From Sphaerotilus mobilis (GTDB taxonomy: Bacteria; Pseudomonadota; Gammaproteobacteria; Burkholderiales; Burkholderiaceae_C): a stretch of DNA of 64,000 bases. The first letter of the stretch is position 1. Each line of letters starts with the position of its first letter. The stretch covers positions 558,001-622,000 of the forward strand of contig NZ_SGWV01000008.1 of the NCBI RefSeq assembly GCF_004216565.1, in the 5' to 3' direction. Positions 40,394-52,062 of this stretch are shown piece by piece. The notes below the pieces were generated by a model. That model did not search any database. It had not been told where the DNA came from and saw only the letters and a program-made list of their open reading frames with translations. Position numbers and translations under genes: made by a program.

Positions 40394-41481
40394 CCTTGGA
40401 CGCAGCCGGGGCCGGCACGTCCGGCCTGGCCGCGCGCATCGAGCGCAGCTGGCAGACCGGCGGCCCGCTGCAGTGGGCCTTGCGCCCTCTCGGGCTGCTG
40501 CACCTGGGGCTCGTGACGCTGCGGCGCACGCTCTACCGCGTCGGCCTGCTGCGCCGTGCTGCCGCACCGGTGCCGGTCATCGTGGTCGGCAACCGCCTGG
40601 TCGGCGGGGCAGGCAAGACACCCACGACGCTGGCCCTGGTCGACGCCTTGCGCGCGACCGGGCATCGGCCGGGCATCGTCTCGCGCGGCCATGGTTCTGA
40701 GCGCACCGAAGCCCGCCCGGTCCTGGCCACCTCCACCGCCCGTGAGGTTGGCGACGAACCCCTGCTGATGCAGCGCCGTGCGGGCGTGCCGGTCTGGGTC
40801 GGCCACGACCGCATCGCCGCTGCGCAAGGCCTGTGCGCCGCCCATCCCGAGGTCGATGTGCTGGTCTGTGACGACGGGCTGCAGCACCTGCGCTTGCGGC
40901 GCGATGTCGAGATCGTCGTGTTCGACGAGCGCGGCGCCGGCAATGGCTGGCTGCTGCCGGCCGGGCCGCTGCGCGAGCCGATCTCGACGCCGTCGGAGGT
41001 CGCCCAGCATGTGCTCTACAACGCAAGGCATGCGAGCACCGCCCTGCCCGGCGCCTGCGCCCGACGCCAGCTTGCCGGACTGGTCGCGCTCGACGCCTGG
41101 TGGGCCGGTGAACCGGTCCGCCCGGACACGCTGGACCAGTTGCGCCATGACCAGACGCAACGCGGCCTGGTGCTGCATGCCAGCGCCGGCATCGGCCAGC
41201 CGGCGCGATTCTTCGAGGCCCTGCGCGGCCTGGGTCTGCGCATCGAGCCGATCGCCTTGAGCGACCACCACGACCACGCGACACTGCCTTGGCCGGCCGG
41301 CGTCCACCACGTCGTCGTGACCGAGAAGGACGCCGTCAAGCTGCCGGCCGAACGGCTGCGCCGCGAGCGTCCGGACCTGCAGGTCTGGGTCGCGCCGCTG
41401 GTCTTCACGCTGCCCGACGGCTTCATCCAAGCCCTGCTCGTCGACCTGAAGAAGGCCGAGAGCTCCAACACCTCACGCTAG
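40390..41481 (+). CDS. lpxK: Tetraacyldisaccharide 4'-kinase LpxK
   Basis: Inner-membrane-associated kinase of 363 aa that phosphorylates the 4' position of the tetraacyldisaccharide in lipid A synthesis. Walker [11 protein letters not shown] is at 71-80; SRGHGS and [41 protein letters not shown] are signature LpxK stretches. A hydrophobic N-terminal region (about 28-60) anchors it at the membrane. The start is TTG at 40390, overlapping the exbD stop by 4 nt. It pairs functionally with kdsB two genes downstream. Confidence 0.95.
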   Translation: MTLDAAGAGTSGLAARIERSWQTGGPLQWALRPLGLLHLGLVTLRRTLYRVGLLRRAAAPVPVIVVGNRLVGGAGKTPTTLALVDALRATGHRPGIVSRGHGSERTEARPVLATSTAREVGDEPLLMQRRAGVPVWVGHDRIAAAQGLCAAHPEVDVLVCDDGLQHLRLRRDVEIVVFDERGAGNGWLLPAGPLREPISTPSEVAQHVLYNARHASTALPGACARRQLAGLVALDAWWAGEPVRPDTLDQLRHDQTQRGLVLHASAGIGQPARFFEALRGLGLRIEPIALSDHHDHATLPWPAGVHHVVVTEKDAVKLPAERLRRERPDLQVWVAPLVFTLPDGFIQALLVDLKKAESSNTSR

Positions 41482-41491
41482 CATCCGAGCC

Positions 41492-41692
41492 ATGGACACC
41501 CGACTGATGGACCTGCTGGTCTGCCCCCTCTGCAAGGGCCCCCTGGGCCACGACCATGCCACCCATGAACTGGTCTGCGCCGCCGACCGGCTGGCCTTTC
41601 CGATCCGCGACGGCATCGCCGTGATGCTGGAGTCGGAGGCCCGCAGCCTGGACGCCACACCGCCGTCTGCCGACGCCACGAACGCGTCATGA
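41492..41692 (+). CDS. Trm112/YcaR-like small zinc-ribbon protein
   Basis: A 66-aa protein of the Trm112/UPF0434 family. CPLC (residues 11-14: [11 protein letters not shown]) is one half of the zinc site; the second half is reduced to a single cysteine in [18 protein letters not shown]. The FPIRDGIPVML-type motif is conserved. The bacterial role is unsettled, with a proposed chaperone-like or methyltransferase-partner function. It lies between lpxK and kdsB, as in many proteobacteria. Confidence 0.88.
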   Translation: MDTRLMDLLVCPLCKGPLGHDHATHELVCAADRLAFPIRDGIAVMLESEARSLDATPPSADATNAS

Positions 41693-41699
41693 GGCCGGC

Positions 41700-42470
41700 A
41701 TGAACACCCCGATCCCGGCCTACACCGTGCTGGTCCCGGCGCGCCTCGCGTCGACCCGCCTGCCCCGCAAGCCGCTGGCCGACATCGCCGGTTTGCCGAT
41801 GGTGGTGCGCGTGGCACAACGCTGCCTGCGGAGTCGCGCCAGCCAGGTGGTCGTCGCCACGGACAGCGACGAGGTCCGGCAAGCCTGCCAGTCCCATGGT
41901 GTGCGGGTGCTGATGACCCGCGCCGACCACCCGACCGGCAGTGACCGGCTGGCCGAGGCCTGCGAGCAGCTGGGCTTGGACGGCCGCGACATCGTCGTCA
42001 ACGTGCAGGGCGACGAGCCGCTGATCGACACCGCCCTGATCGACGCCTGTGCGCGCCTGCTGGCCGACCGCGGCGACTGCGTCATGAGCACCGCCGCCCA
42101 CGAGATCGACGACATCGCCGAATACGGCAATCCGAATGTCGTCAAGGTCGTGACCGATGCCGCCGGCCGGGCGCTGTACTTCTCCCGCGCGCCGCTGCCC
42201 TGGTGGCGCGATGGCAGTGCGTCCGGAACGCTCGCCCTGCCGCAACCGGCGCCACTGCGCCACATCGGCATCTATGGCTACAGCGCGGGCTTCCTGCGGC
42301 GCTTTCCGAGTCTGCCCGTCAGCCCGCTGGAACAGATCGAGTCGCTGGAACAGTTGCGCGTGCTGTGGCACGGCGAGCGCATCGCGGTTCACGTCAGCGC
42401 GCAGCGCCCCGGCCCGGGGATCGACACGCCCGAGGACCTCGAACGGGTGCGCCAGCTGTTTGCCGGCTGA
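41700..42470 (+). CDS. kdsB: 3-deoxy-manno-octulosonate cytidylyltransferase KdsB
   Basis: CMP-Kdo synthetase of 256 aa. It activates Kdo with CTP for lipopolysaccharide inner-core assembly. The nucleotide-binding N-terminus [40 protein letters not shown] and [12 protein letters not shown] motifs are intact, and [15 protein letters not shown] follows. It sits 7 nt after the Trm112-like gene and closes the exbB-exbD-lpxK-trm112-kdsB operon. Confidence 0.96.
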   Translation: MNTPIPAYTVLVPARLASTRLPRKPLADIAGLPMVVRVAQRCLRSRASQVVVATDSDEVRQACQSHGVRVLMTRADHPTGSDRLAEACEQLGLDGRDIVVNVQGDEPLIDTALIDACARLLADRGDCVMSTAAHEIDDIAEYGNPNVVKVVTDAAGRALYFSRAPLPWWRDGSASGTLALPQPAPLRHIGIYGYSAGFLRRFPSLPVSPLEQIESLEQLRVLWHGERIAVHVSAQRPGPGIDTPEDLERVRQLFAG

Positions 42471-42593
42471 GGTTCACGGCGCGAATCCGGGGATTCCGGA
42501 ATCGAATCTTTTCGGTCTGTTCAGGCTGTTTTGAGGGCAAATACCAGCCTCTGCACCCCCCGAAGCGTCAGTTTCGTCACAGGGGGCGCGTGC

Positions 42594-42627
42594 TATTCTC
42601 GAAAACAGAATGCCTCTTTTTGAGGCA
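42594..42627 (+). promoter_or_regulatory. adk promoter -10 and 17-bp dyad in the leader
   Basis: TATTCT at 42594-42599 is a likely -10; the -35 (GTTTCG area near 42571) is weak. Just downstream is the perfect dyad TGCCTC-TTTTT-GAGGCA (42611-42627), which could be an operator overlapping the transcription start or an mRNA hairpin 41 nt before the ATG. The same arms and spacing occur at 38969-38985. Confidence 0.5.
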
Positions 42628-42632
42628 AATGA

Positions 42633-43322
<690 letters not shown>

Positions 43323-43341
43323 TACGAGCCGCCCGCCCGGG

Positions 43342-43364
43342 AAACCGCCTGCGGGCGGTTTTTT
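43342..43364 (+). terminator. Intrinsic terminator after adk
   Basis: The 8-bp stem AAACCGCC / GGCGGTTT with loop TGCG runs into a T-tract (TTTT), 20 nt after the adk stop. Confidence 0.9.
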
Positions 43365-43376
43365 GATGGCCCTCGA

Positions 43377-43392
43377 TTGACGTTAACGTCAA
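43377..43392. promoter_or_regulatory. Palindromic operator TTGACGTTAACGTCAA before the SDR gene
   Basis: A perfect 16-bp palindrome followed by two further CGTCAAC half-repeats (to 43412), 77 nt before the SDR start. It resembles the MerR-family LiuR sites (ACGTNAACGT core) that I recall from branched-chain amino-acid and acyl-CoA catabolism genes. The etfB upstream region carries ACGTCAACGT, one base different in the core. Confidence 0.55.
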
Positions 43393-43468
43393 CGTCAACA
43401 GCAACGTCAACATCATCGCTGGTCAGTATCCGGCCCCGCTCACCCACCCATCGCACCGAGGAGCACAC

Positions 43469-44227
43469 ATGGACATCCAGGACAAGGTCTTCATCGTCAC
43501 CGGCGCCGCCTCCGGCCTGGGCGAAGGCACGGCACGCATGCTGGCTGGCGCCGGCGGCCGGGTTGTCATCGCCGACCTGCAAGAAGAGCGCGGCCGCGCC
43601 GTCGCCGCCGAGATCGGTGGCGCCTACCTGCGCTGCGACGTGTCCAGCGAGGACGACGGCCGTGCGGTCGTCACGCAAGCCGTCTCGATGGGCAAGCTGA
43701 TGGGCCTGGTGAACTGCGCCGGCATCGCGCCGGCCGCCAAGACCGTCGGCAAGGATGGCGCCCATGCACTGGCCTTGTTCAGCAAGACCATCACGGTCAA
43801 CCTGATCGGCAGCTTCAACATGATCCGCCTGGCCGCCGAGGCCATGTGCCGCAACGAGCCTGAGCCGACCGGCGAACGCGGCGTGCTGATCAACACCGCC
43901 AGCGTGGCCGCCTACGACGGCCAGATCGGCCAGGCCGCCTACGCCGCCAGCAAGGGTGGCGTGGTCGGCATGACCTTGCCGATCGCGCGCGACCTGGCGC
44001 GCAACGGCATCCGCTGCATGACGATCGCCCCAGGCATCTTCGGGACGCCCATGCTGTTTGGCATGCCACAGGAGGTGCAGGACGCGCTGGCCGCTGGCGT
44101 GCCCTTCCCCAGCCGCCTGGGCACGCCGCAGGACTACGCCAAGTTGGTGCACCAGATCGTCACCAACGAGATGCTCAATGGCGAGGTGATCCGCTTGGAC
44201 GGCGCGATCCGGCTGGCTCCGCGCTGA
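43469..44227 (+). CDS. Short-chain dehydrogenase, 3-hydroxyacyl-CoA dehydrogenase type II-like
   Basis: SDR-family NAD-dependent dehydrogenase of 252 aa. The cofactor motif is TGAASGLGEGTARML (residues 11-25), NNAG is replaced by NCAG (VNCAGIAPAAKT), and the catalytic Ser-Tyr-Lys is visible as NTASVAAYDGQIGQAAYAASKGG. The insert KTVGKDGAHALALFSKTITVNLIGSFNM and the PGIFGTPMLFGMPQEVQDAL segment match type II 3-hydroxyacyl-CoA dehydrogenases (HSD17B10-like), which act in isoleucine and fatty-acid oxidation. The palindromic operator upstream supports a catabolic role (inference). Confidence 0.88.
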   Translation: MDIQDKVFIVTGAASGLGEGTARMLAGAGGRVVIADLQEERGRAVAAEIGGAYLRCDVSSEDDGRAVVTQAVSMGKLMGLVNCAGIAPAAKTVGKDGAHALALFSKTITVNLIGSFNMIRLAAEAMCRNEPEPTGERGVLINTASVAAYDGQIGQAAYAASKGGVVGMTLPIARDLARNGIRCMTIAPGIFGTPMLFGMPQEVQDALAAGVPFPSRLGTPQDYAKLVHQIVTNEMLNGEVIRLDGAIRLAPR

Positions 44228-44291
44228 CCCGCCTTGCGGCGGCGGGCCGCGTCGGCAAGACTCCGGGCAACCATCACCCGGAGATCTGCCC

Positions 44292-46121
44292 ATGTCCAAC
44301 GCCCTCGCCGCCGTGCTGCGTCGCCCGACCTCCTGGCGACTTGCCAGCCTCGCCGCTGCCCTGCTGCTGACCAGTTGCGCGCAGGCGCCCCAGCTGCGCT
44401 ACCAGCCGCCACCCGACCAGCCCGAAGCCGCGTCCGGCCTGGTCGCCAAGCCCGGCTGGGCCACCCGGTCCACCGCCGTGGCCGCCGCCAACCCGCTGGC
44501 GACCGATGCCGGCCTGCAGGTGCTGCGCGCCGGCGGCACGGCGGTCGATGCTGCGATCGCCGTTCAGCTGGTGCTGGCCCTTGTCGAGCCGCAGTCCAGC
44601 GGCATCGGCGGCGGTGCCTTCCTGATGCACTTCGACGGGCGACAGGTGCGGGCCTATGACGGCCGCGAGACCGCTCCTGCAGGCGTCGACGAGAAGCTGT
44701 TCCTCAAGGCCGACGGTCAGCCCATGGCCTTCATCGACGCGGTGGTCGGCGGCCGCTCGGTCGGCGTGCCCGGCACGCTGAGGCTGCTCGAACGCGCACA
44801 CCGGGAGCACGGCAAGCTGGCCTGGGCCCAGTTGTTCGCGCCGGCCATCTTGCTGGCCGAACAAGGCTTCAAGGTCAGCCCGCGTCTGGCCACCCTGCTG
44901 GCCGGCGAACAACATCTGCGCAAGGACCCCGCCGCTGCAGCCTTCTACTACCCCGGCGGCGAGCCCCTGAAGGCTGGCCAGACCTTGCGCAACCCGGCCC
45001 TGGCCGCCGTGCTGCGTCGGGTCGCCCAAGAAGGCCCGGATGCCTTCTACCAGGGCAGCATCGCGCGCAGCATCGTCGCCAAGGTGACCGGCCACCCGAG
45101 CAACCCCGGCAAGCTGTCCGAGTCCGACCTGGCGACCTACCGGCCGCGGGTGCGCGAGGCCCTGTGCAGCGACTGGCAGGCTTGGCGGCTGTGCGGCTTT
45201 CCGCCGCCGTCATCCGGCCACCTGGCGATCGCGCAGACCCTGGGCATCCTGGACGCGGCCGGCGGCAGTCCGCAGCCGCCCCTGGTCGACGGCCTGCCGG
45301 GCGTCGAGACCTTGCACCGCTACACCGAGTCTGCCCGGCTGGCCTTCGCCGACCGGGCGTTCTACGTCGCCGACCCCGACTACGTCGACGCCCCAGGCGG
45401 GCGCTGGACCAGCCTGCTGGACGCGGCCTACCTGCGCGAGCGCGCCAAACTGATCGGCGAGCAATCGATGAAGACCGCCAAGCCCGGTCTGCCGCCAGGG
45501 GCGCGACCGCTGGCCTGGGCACCGCAGCCCGACCAGCCGGAATACGGCACCTCGCACCTGTCGATCGTCGACGCGCAGGGCCATGCGGTGGCGATGACGT
45601 CGACCATCGAGGACCAGTTCGGCGCCCGCCAACTGAGCGACGGTGGCACCGGCCTGGCGGGCGGCTTTCTGCTCAACAACGAACTGACCGACTTTTCCTT
45701 CGCGCCCGCCGACGCACAGGGCCAGCCGATCGCCAACCGGGTCCAGCCCGGCAAGCGGCCGCGCTCCAGCATGAGCCCGACGCTGGTGTTCGACCGCAGC
45801 AGCGGTGCGCTGCAGATGAGCGCCGGCTCGCCCGGTGGCGCCTTGATCATCCACTACACCGCCAAGACGCTGCTGGGCACGTTGTCCTGGGGAATGAACG
45901 CGCAGCAGGCGATCTCGCTGCCGAATTTCGGCACCCTCAATGGCCCGACCTTGCTGGAGGCGCAGCGCTTCCCGGCCGCGACGGTCGAGGCGCTCAAGGC
46001 CCGTGGTCACGAGGTCCGCGAGCTGCCGATGACCAGCGGCCTGCAGGCCATTCAGCGCACGCCCGATGGCTGGTTCGGCGGCGCCGACCCGCGCCGTGAA
46101 GGGATCGTGCTGGGCGACTGA
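44292..46121 (+). CDS. ggt: Gamma-glutamyltransferase, predicted lipoprotein
   Basis: Ntn-hydrolase of 609 aa that cleaves gamma-glutamyl compounds such as glutathione after autocatalytic processing into large and small subunits. The nucleophile is T420 in YGTSHLSIVD, which becomes the N-terminus of the small subunit. GIGGGAFLMHFDG, ETAPAGVDE and SAGSPGGALII are conserved family stretches. The signal sequence ends LLLTSC with C29, a lipobox; the residue after Cys is Ala, which would direct it to the outer membrane. It follows the SDR gene by 64 nt and stands alone before dnaG. Confidence 0.94.
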   Translation: MSNALAAVLRRPTSWRLASLAAALLLTSCAQAPQLRYQPPPDQPEAASGLVAKPGWATRSTAVAAANPLATDAGLQVLRAGGTAVDAAIAVQLVLALVEPQSSGIGGGAFLMHFDGRQVRAYDGRETAPAGVDEKLFLKADGQPMAFIDAVVGGRSVGVPGTLRLLERAHREHGKLAWAQLFAPAILLAEQGFKVSPRLATLLAGEQHLRKDPAAAAFYYPGGEPLKAGQTLRNPALAAVLRRVAQEGPDAFYQGSIARSIVAKVTGHPSNPGKLSESDLATYRPRVREALCSDWQAWRLCGFPPPSSGHLAIAQTLGILDAAGGSPQPPLVDGLPGVETLHRYTESARLAFADRAFYVADPDYVDAPGGRWTSLLDAAYLRERAKLIGEQSMKTAKPGLPPGARPLAWAPQPDQPEYGTSHLSIVDAQGHAVAMTSTIEDQFGARQLSDGGTGLAGGFLLNNELTDFSFAPADAQGQPIANRVQPGKRPRSSMSPTLVFDRSSGALQMSAGSPGGALIIHYTAKTLLGTLSWGMNAQQAISLPNFGTLNGPTLLEAQRFPAATVEALKARGHEVRELPMTSGLQAIQRTPDGWFGGADPRREGIVLGD

Positions 46122-46163
46122 GCCAACATCGATCACACGGCGTGCTTCGATAGACTGCGCGCC

Positions 46164-48245
46164 GTGATTCCCCAAGGCTTCATCCAGGACCTGCTCGCCC
46201 GCGCCGACATCGTCGAGGTGGTCGGCCGCCATGTCACGCTCAAGAAGGCGGGCATCAACTTCAAGGGCCTGTGCCCCTTCCACGGCGAGAAGTCGCCCAG
46301 CTTCATCGTCAGCCCGAGCCGCCAGACCTACCACTGCTTCGGCTGCGGCGTGCACGGCAACGCGGTCGGCTTCCTGATGGAGCACAGCGGCCTGGGCTTT
46401 GTCGAGTCGGTGCGTGAACTGGCCGACGGCATGGGCCTTCAGGTGCCCGACGACGACACCACCGCCGAGGAGCGCGAGCGCGCGGCCAAGGCGCGCGAGC
46501 AGCGCCTGAGCCTGACCGACGTGCTGGCCAAGGCGATGGGTCACTACCGCGATCAGCTCAAGCGCAGCGACCGCGCCATCGCCTACCTGAAGAAGCGCGG
46601 CCTGACCGGCACCATCGCCGCCCGTTTCGGCCTGGGCTATGCACCGCCTGGCAGCCACGCGCTGGCCAGCGCCTATGCCCGCTACGACGACCCGCAGCTG
46701 GTCGAGGCGGGCCTGGTCATCCACAAGCAGGAGACCGGCGAGGAAGAGCGCCGCTACGACCGCTTCCGTGACCGGATCATGTTCCCGATCCGCAACCCCA
46801 AGGGCGAGGTGATCGGCTTCGGCGGGCGCATCCTCGACAGCGGCGAGCCCAAGTACCTGAACTCGCCGGAGACGCCGGTGTTCGTCAAGGGCCGCGAGCT
46901 CTATGGCCTGTACGAGGCCCGCCAGGCGATGCGCGAGCGCGGCCACGTGCTCGTGACCGAGGGCTACATGGACGTCGTCGCGCTGGCGCAGCTTGGCGTG
47001 CCCAACGCGGTCGCCACGCTGGGCACGGCCTGCACGGCCGACCACATCGCCAAGCTGATGCGCTTCACCGACGCGGTCGTCTTCAGCTTCGACGGCGACA
47101 CCGCCGGGCGCCGCGCCGCCAGCCGCGCACTGGAAGCGGTGCTGCCACACGCCAGCGACACGCGCAGCTTCCGCTTCCTCTTCCTGCCGCCGGAGCACGA
47201 CCCGGACTCGTTCATCCGCGCTGAAGGCCGAGAGGCCTTCGAGCGCTGCATCGCCGAGGCGATCCCGCTGTCGGCCCAGCTGATGGCGGTCGCCGCAGCC
47301 GACTGCGACCTCGCCACGCCCGAAGGCCGCTCGCGCATGCTGGCGCAGGCCCGGCCGCTGTTCGAACAATTGCCCGACGGCCTGCTGCAGGCCCAGATGC
47401 TCAACGAGCTGGCGCAACGCGGGGGCCTGTCGGTCGAGGTGCTGGCCGGCCACTGGCAGCGCCCGGTGCCGGGCAAACGTCCGGCCGGTGATGGCCGCCC
47501 GCTGCGCGGCGATGCGTCAGCAGAGGATTGGACCCGCCAGGCCGCCCCGCCGGACTGGGTCGACGACCCGTCGCAACCACCGGGCCCGCCACGGCGTCGC
47601 AGCTGGGGCGACGGCGACGGCGGCAAGCGACGATGGAAGGAGCGCGACGGCGAATCCTCGTCTGGCCCTCGCTTCGGCAACCGCAGCGGCAGCAGCTGGC
47701 GCGACCGGGCCGCGCAGGCCGGCGCCACGTCCAGCCAGTACCGCCGCGTGCCGCCGCGCACAGCGACGCTGCTGGACCGCGCAGCCTGGCTGATGGTGCG
47801 CGAGGCCCAGCTCTGGCTGGACCTGCCGCCCGACGAACACGAGCGCCTGGTCCAGCAACCGGCGCCCTACGGCGATTTTTTCGCCGCGCTCGAACGCCTG
47901 CTGCACGACCAGGGCGTGCTGCCGATGGCGACGTTGCTGGAAGACCTGTCGCGCCAGGACGGCGCCGAAGAGGACAGCTCGCGCACCCTGTTGATCGGCC
48001 GCATCCAGGCCTTTCACGAGGTCGGCGAGGATGCCAACGCCCGCGAGGAACTGGCGGCGGTGCTCAAGGCACTGCACCTGCAGGCGGTCGATGAGGAGAT
48101 CACGCTGCTGCTGGAGTCCGGTGACCTGTCCGAGGCCGCGACCGAGCGCCGCAACACCCTGATGGCCCAGCGCGCCGCCCTGAAGGCGCCTCCGGTGGCG
48201 GTCGACGACGGCGCCCACAGCATCAAACCGGCCCGCCGACGCTGA
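46164..48245 (+). CDS. dnaG: DNA primase DnaG
   Basis: Replication primase of 693 aa. The N-terminal CHC2 zinc finger has C37, H40, C58 and C61 (LCPFHGEKSP, HCFGCGVHG). The catalytic core has IMFPIRNPKGEVIGFGGR, and the Toprim motifs are EGYMDVVAL near 268-276 and FDGDTAGRRAA. A Pro/Arg/Gly-rich disordered linker (about 440-525) leads to the C-terminal helicase-binding domain. GTG at 46164 is the start, 7 nt after a TAGACT hexamer. It lies upstream of rpoD, the classical macromolecular-synthesis order without rpsU here. Confidence 0.97.
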   Translation: MIPQGFIQDLLARADIVEVVGRHVTLKKAGINFKGLCPFHGEKSPSFIVSPSRQTYHCFGCGVHGNAVGFLMEHSGLGFVESVRELADGMGLQVPDDDTTAEERERAAKAREQRLSLTDVLAKAMGHYRDQLKRSDRAIAYLKKRGLTGTIAARFGLGYAPPGSHALASAYARYDDPQLVEAGLVIHKQETGEEERRYDRFRDRIMFPIRNPKGEVIGFGGRILDSGEPKYLNSPETPVFVKGRELYGLYEARQAMRERGHVLVTEGYMDVVALAQLGVPNAVATLGTACTADHIAKLMRFTDAVVFSFDGDTAGRRAASRALEAVLPHASDTRSFRFLFLPPEHDPDSFIRAEGREAFERCIAEAIPLSAQLMAVAAADCDLATPEGRSRMLAQARPLFEQLPDGLLQAQMLNELAQRGGLSVEVLAGHWQRPVPGKRPAGDGRPLRGDASAEDWTRQAAPPDWVDDPSQPPGPPRRRSWGDGDGGKRRWKERDGESSSGPRFGNRSGSSWRDRAAQAGATSSQYRRVPPRTATLLDRAAWLMVREAQLWLDLPPDEHERLVQQPAPYGDFFAALERLLHDQGVLPMATLLEDLSRQDGAEEDSSRTLLIGRIQAFHEVGEDANAREELAAVLKALHLQAVDEEITLLLESGDLSEAATERRNTLMAQRAALKAPPVAVDDGAHSIKPARRR

Positions 48246-48638
48246 GACCCTGGCAGGTGCGCCGCCCCCAACATGGGTGGAAATCCGCAGCCTCTTTGAC
48301 GGAACCTTCGAGCTTCGTCGATAATCGAAAGCTTGTTCCGACTCGGCAAGAGTGACTGCAGCGTCTGCCGGCCCCGGCCACCCGCGAAACGGGCACCCCT
48401 CAGGCCACCTTCCCCGCCAACGCTGCAACAACCAAGGTCACGCGAGCTTGCCAGCGCCACAGCCCGGCCCCCCGCCCTGTTCTCAGGTCACGGAGGGTCG
48501 GCTGTTTGCATTGTTGCGATCGACGTTTCGACAAATATTTTTCGCACGCTGCAGACAGACGCTGTCGCCGCACGGACCCCGACAGCCTGGCCCCGCCGCC
48601 ACGGCCGCCCACCGCCGAGTACCCAGCCGAGGAATCGC
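48246..48638 (+). promoter_or_regulatory. dnaG-rpoD spacer with a strong sigma-70 promoter
   Basis: This 393-nt gap holds no convincing gene. TTGACG (48296-48301) and GATAAT (48320-48325) with an 18-nt spacer form the best housekeeping promoter in the window, giving a leader of about 300 nt. A weaker second pair, TTGTTG (48512-48517) and AATATT (48535-48540), lies in the AT-rich patch at 48530-48545. Independent transcription of rpoD is therefore likely. Confidence 0.7.
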
Positions 48639-50981
<2,343 letters not shown>

Positions 50982-51026
50982 ACGGTGGACCAGCCGGCGT
51001 GGAGCCGGCGCAACTTCTGCTTCTCG

Positions 51027-51052
51027 AAAGGCCCGCAAACGCGGGCCTTTTT
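51027..51052 (+). terminator. Intrinsic terminator after rpoD
   Basis: A perfect 10-bp stem AAAGGCCCGC / GCGGGCCTTT with loop AAAC is followed by TT, 46 nt after the rpoD stop. Confidence 0.93.
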
Positions 51053-51110
51053 CGTTTCCGGCATGCAGGTCGTGCGATGCGTCACGCGGTGCCAAGCTAA
51101 ACTTTGGCGC

Positions 51111-52046
51111 ATGTCGCAGACTGTCTCCTGCACCGTTCTCTTCGCCGATCTGCGCGGCAGCACCTCGCTCTACGAGAGCCTCGGCAATGCCGAAGCGGCC
51201 TCGGTGGTCACCCACAGCGTGTCTGTGGTCGGGAGGATCATCGAAGGCCAGGGCGGCCGCGTCATCAAGACCCTGGGTGACGGCCTGATGGCCGTCTTCC
51301 CCAATCCCCTGCCTGCCGTTCGATCGGCCGAGGAAGTCCACGAATCCATCGAACGCATCACCGGCTCATCCAGGCCCGCACGCAGCCCGGCCATGCGGGT
51401 GCAGATCGCCATGGTGCATGGCGAGATGATCGAAGTGGCCGGCGACTGCTTCGGCGACGCGGTCAACGTCTCGGCCCGACTGCTGGATGCCGCCGGCGAC
51501 AACGAGACGCTGCTCACCACCCAGACCATCGAGGCCCTGCCGGTCGACATGCGCGACCGCTTCCGGCGTCTGGAGAAGCTGCACCTGCGCGGCCGCCTCG
51601 AACCGGTCGAGGTCTGGCGGCTGGAGCCTCGCCGGCTGCAAGACGCGGCCTCGACGATGTTCGGCGACTCCGCGCCGGCCAGCGCGCCCGAAGGCATCCG
51701 CCTGACCTGCGAAGGCGTGTCGCGCATCCACAGCGTGCGCAACCTGCCCGTCATCGTCGGCCGCAGCCACGAGGCCAACTACTGTGTCGACGACAGCCGG
51801 GTGTCGCGCTCACATTGCCGCATCGAGTGGCATGGCGGCACCTTCCAGCTGACCGACCTGAGCTCCAACGGCACCTATGTGCGCTTCGGTCGCCAGTCGG
51901 AAATCATCACGCTGCGACGCGGTGCCTGCACCTTGCATGGCCGTGGCGTCATCTGCATGGGCGTGAGCCCGAACGTGCTGAACGCGCCGACCATCGGCTT
52001 CGAGGTCCTGCGCTTCGACGACACCGATCCGCAGCCGCTGCTCTGA
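51111..52046 (+). CDS. Class III adenylate cyclase with C-terminal FHA domain
   Basis: Soluble two-domain protein of 311 aa. The N-terminal class III nucleotide cyclase domain (1-170) retains metal-binding D13 (LFADLRGS) and D57 (KTLGDGLMAVF), adenine-selecting K53 and D116, and transition-state N119 and R123 (GDAVNVSARL). It should therefore be an active adenylate cyclase. The C-terminal FHA domain (about 205-305) has IVGRSHEANYCVDDSRVSRSHCRIEW and LSSNGTYV, a phosphothreonine-binding pattern. No transmembrane segment. ATG at 51111 was chosen because the frame upstream runs into the rpoD terminator. Phospho-protein control of cAMP synthesis is inference. Confidence 0.9.
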   Translation: MSQTVSCTVLFADLRGSTSLYESLGNAEAASVVTHSVSVVGRIIEGQGGRVIKTLGDGLMAVFPNPLPAVRSAEEVHESIERITGSSRPARSPAMRVQIAMVHGEMIEVAGDCFGDAVNVSARLLDAAGDNETLLTTQTIEALPVDMRDRFRRLEKLHLRGRLEPVEVWRLEPRRLQDAASTMFGDSAPASAPEGIRLTCEGVSRIHSVRNLPVIVGRSHEANYCVDDSRVSRSHCRIEWHGGTFQLTDLSSNGTYVRFGRQSEIITLRRGACTLHGRGVICMGVSPNVLNAPTIGFEVLRFDDTDPQPLL

Positions 52047-52062
52047 GGCCGTGTCGGCCGAC

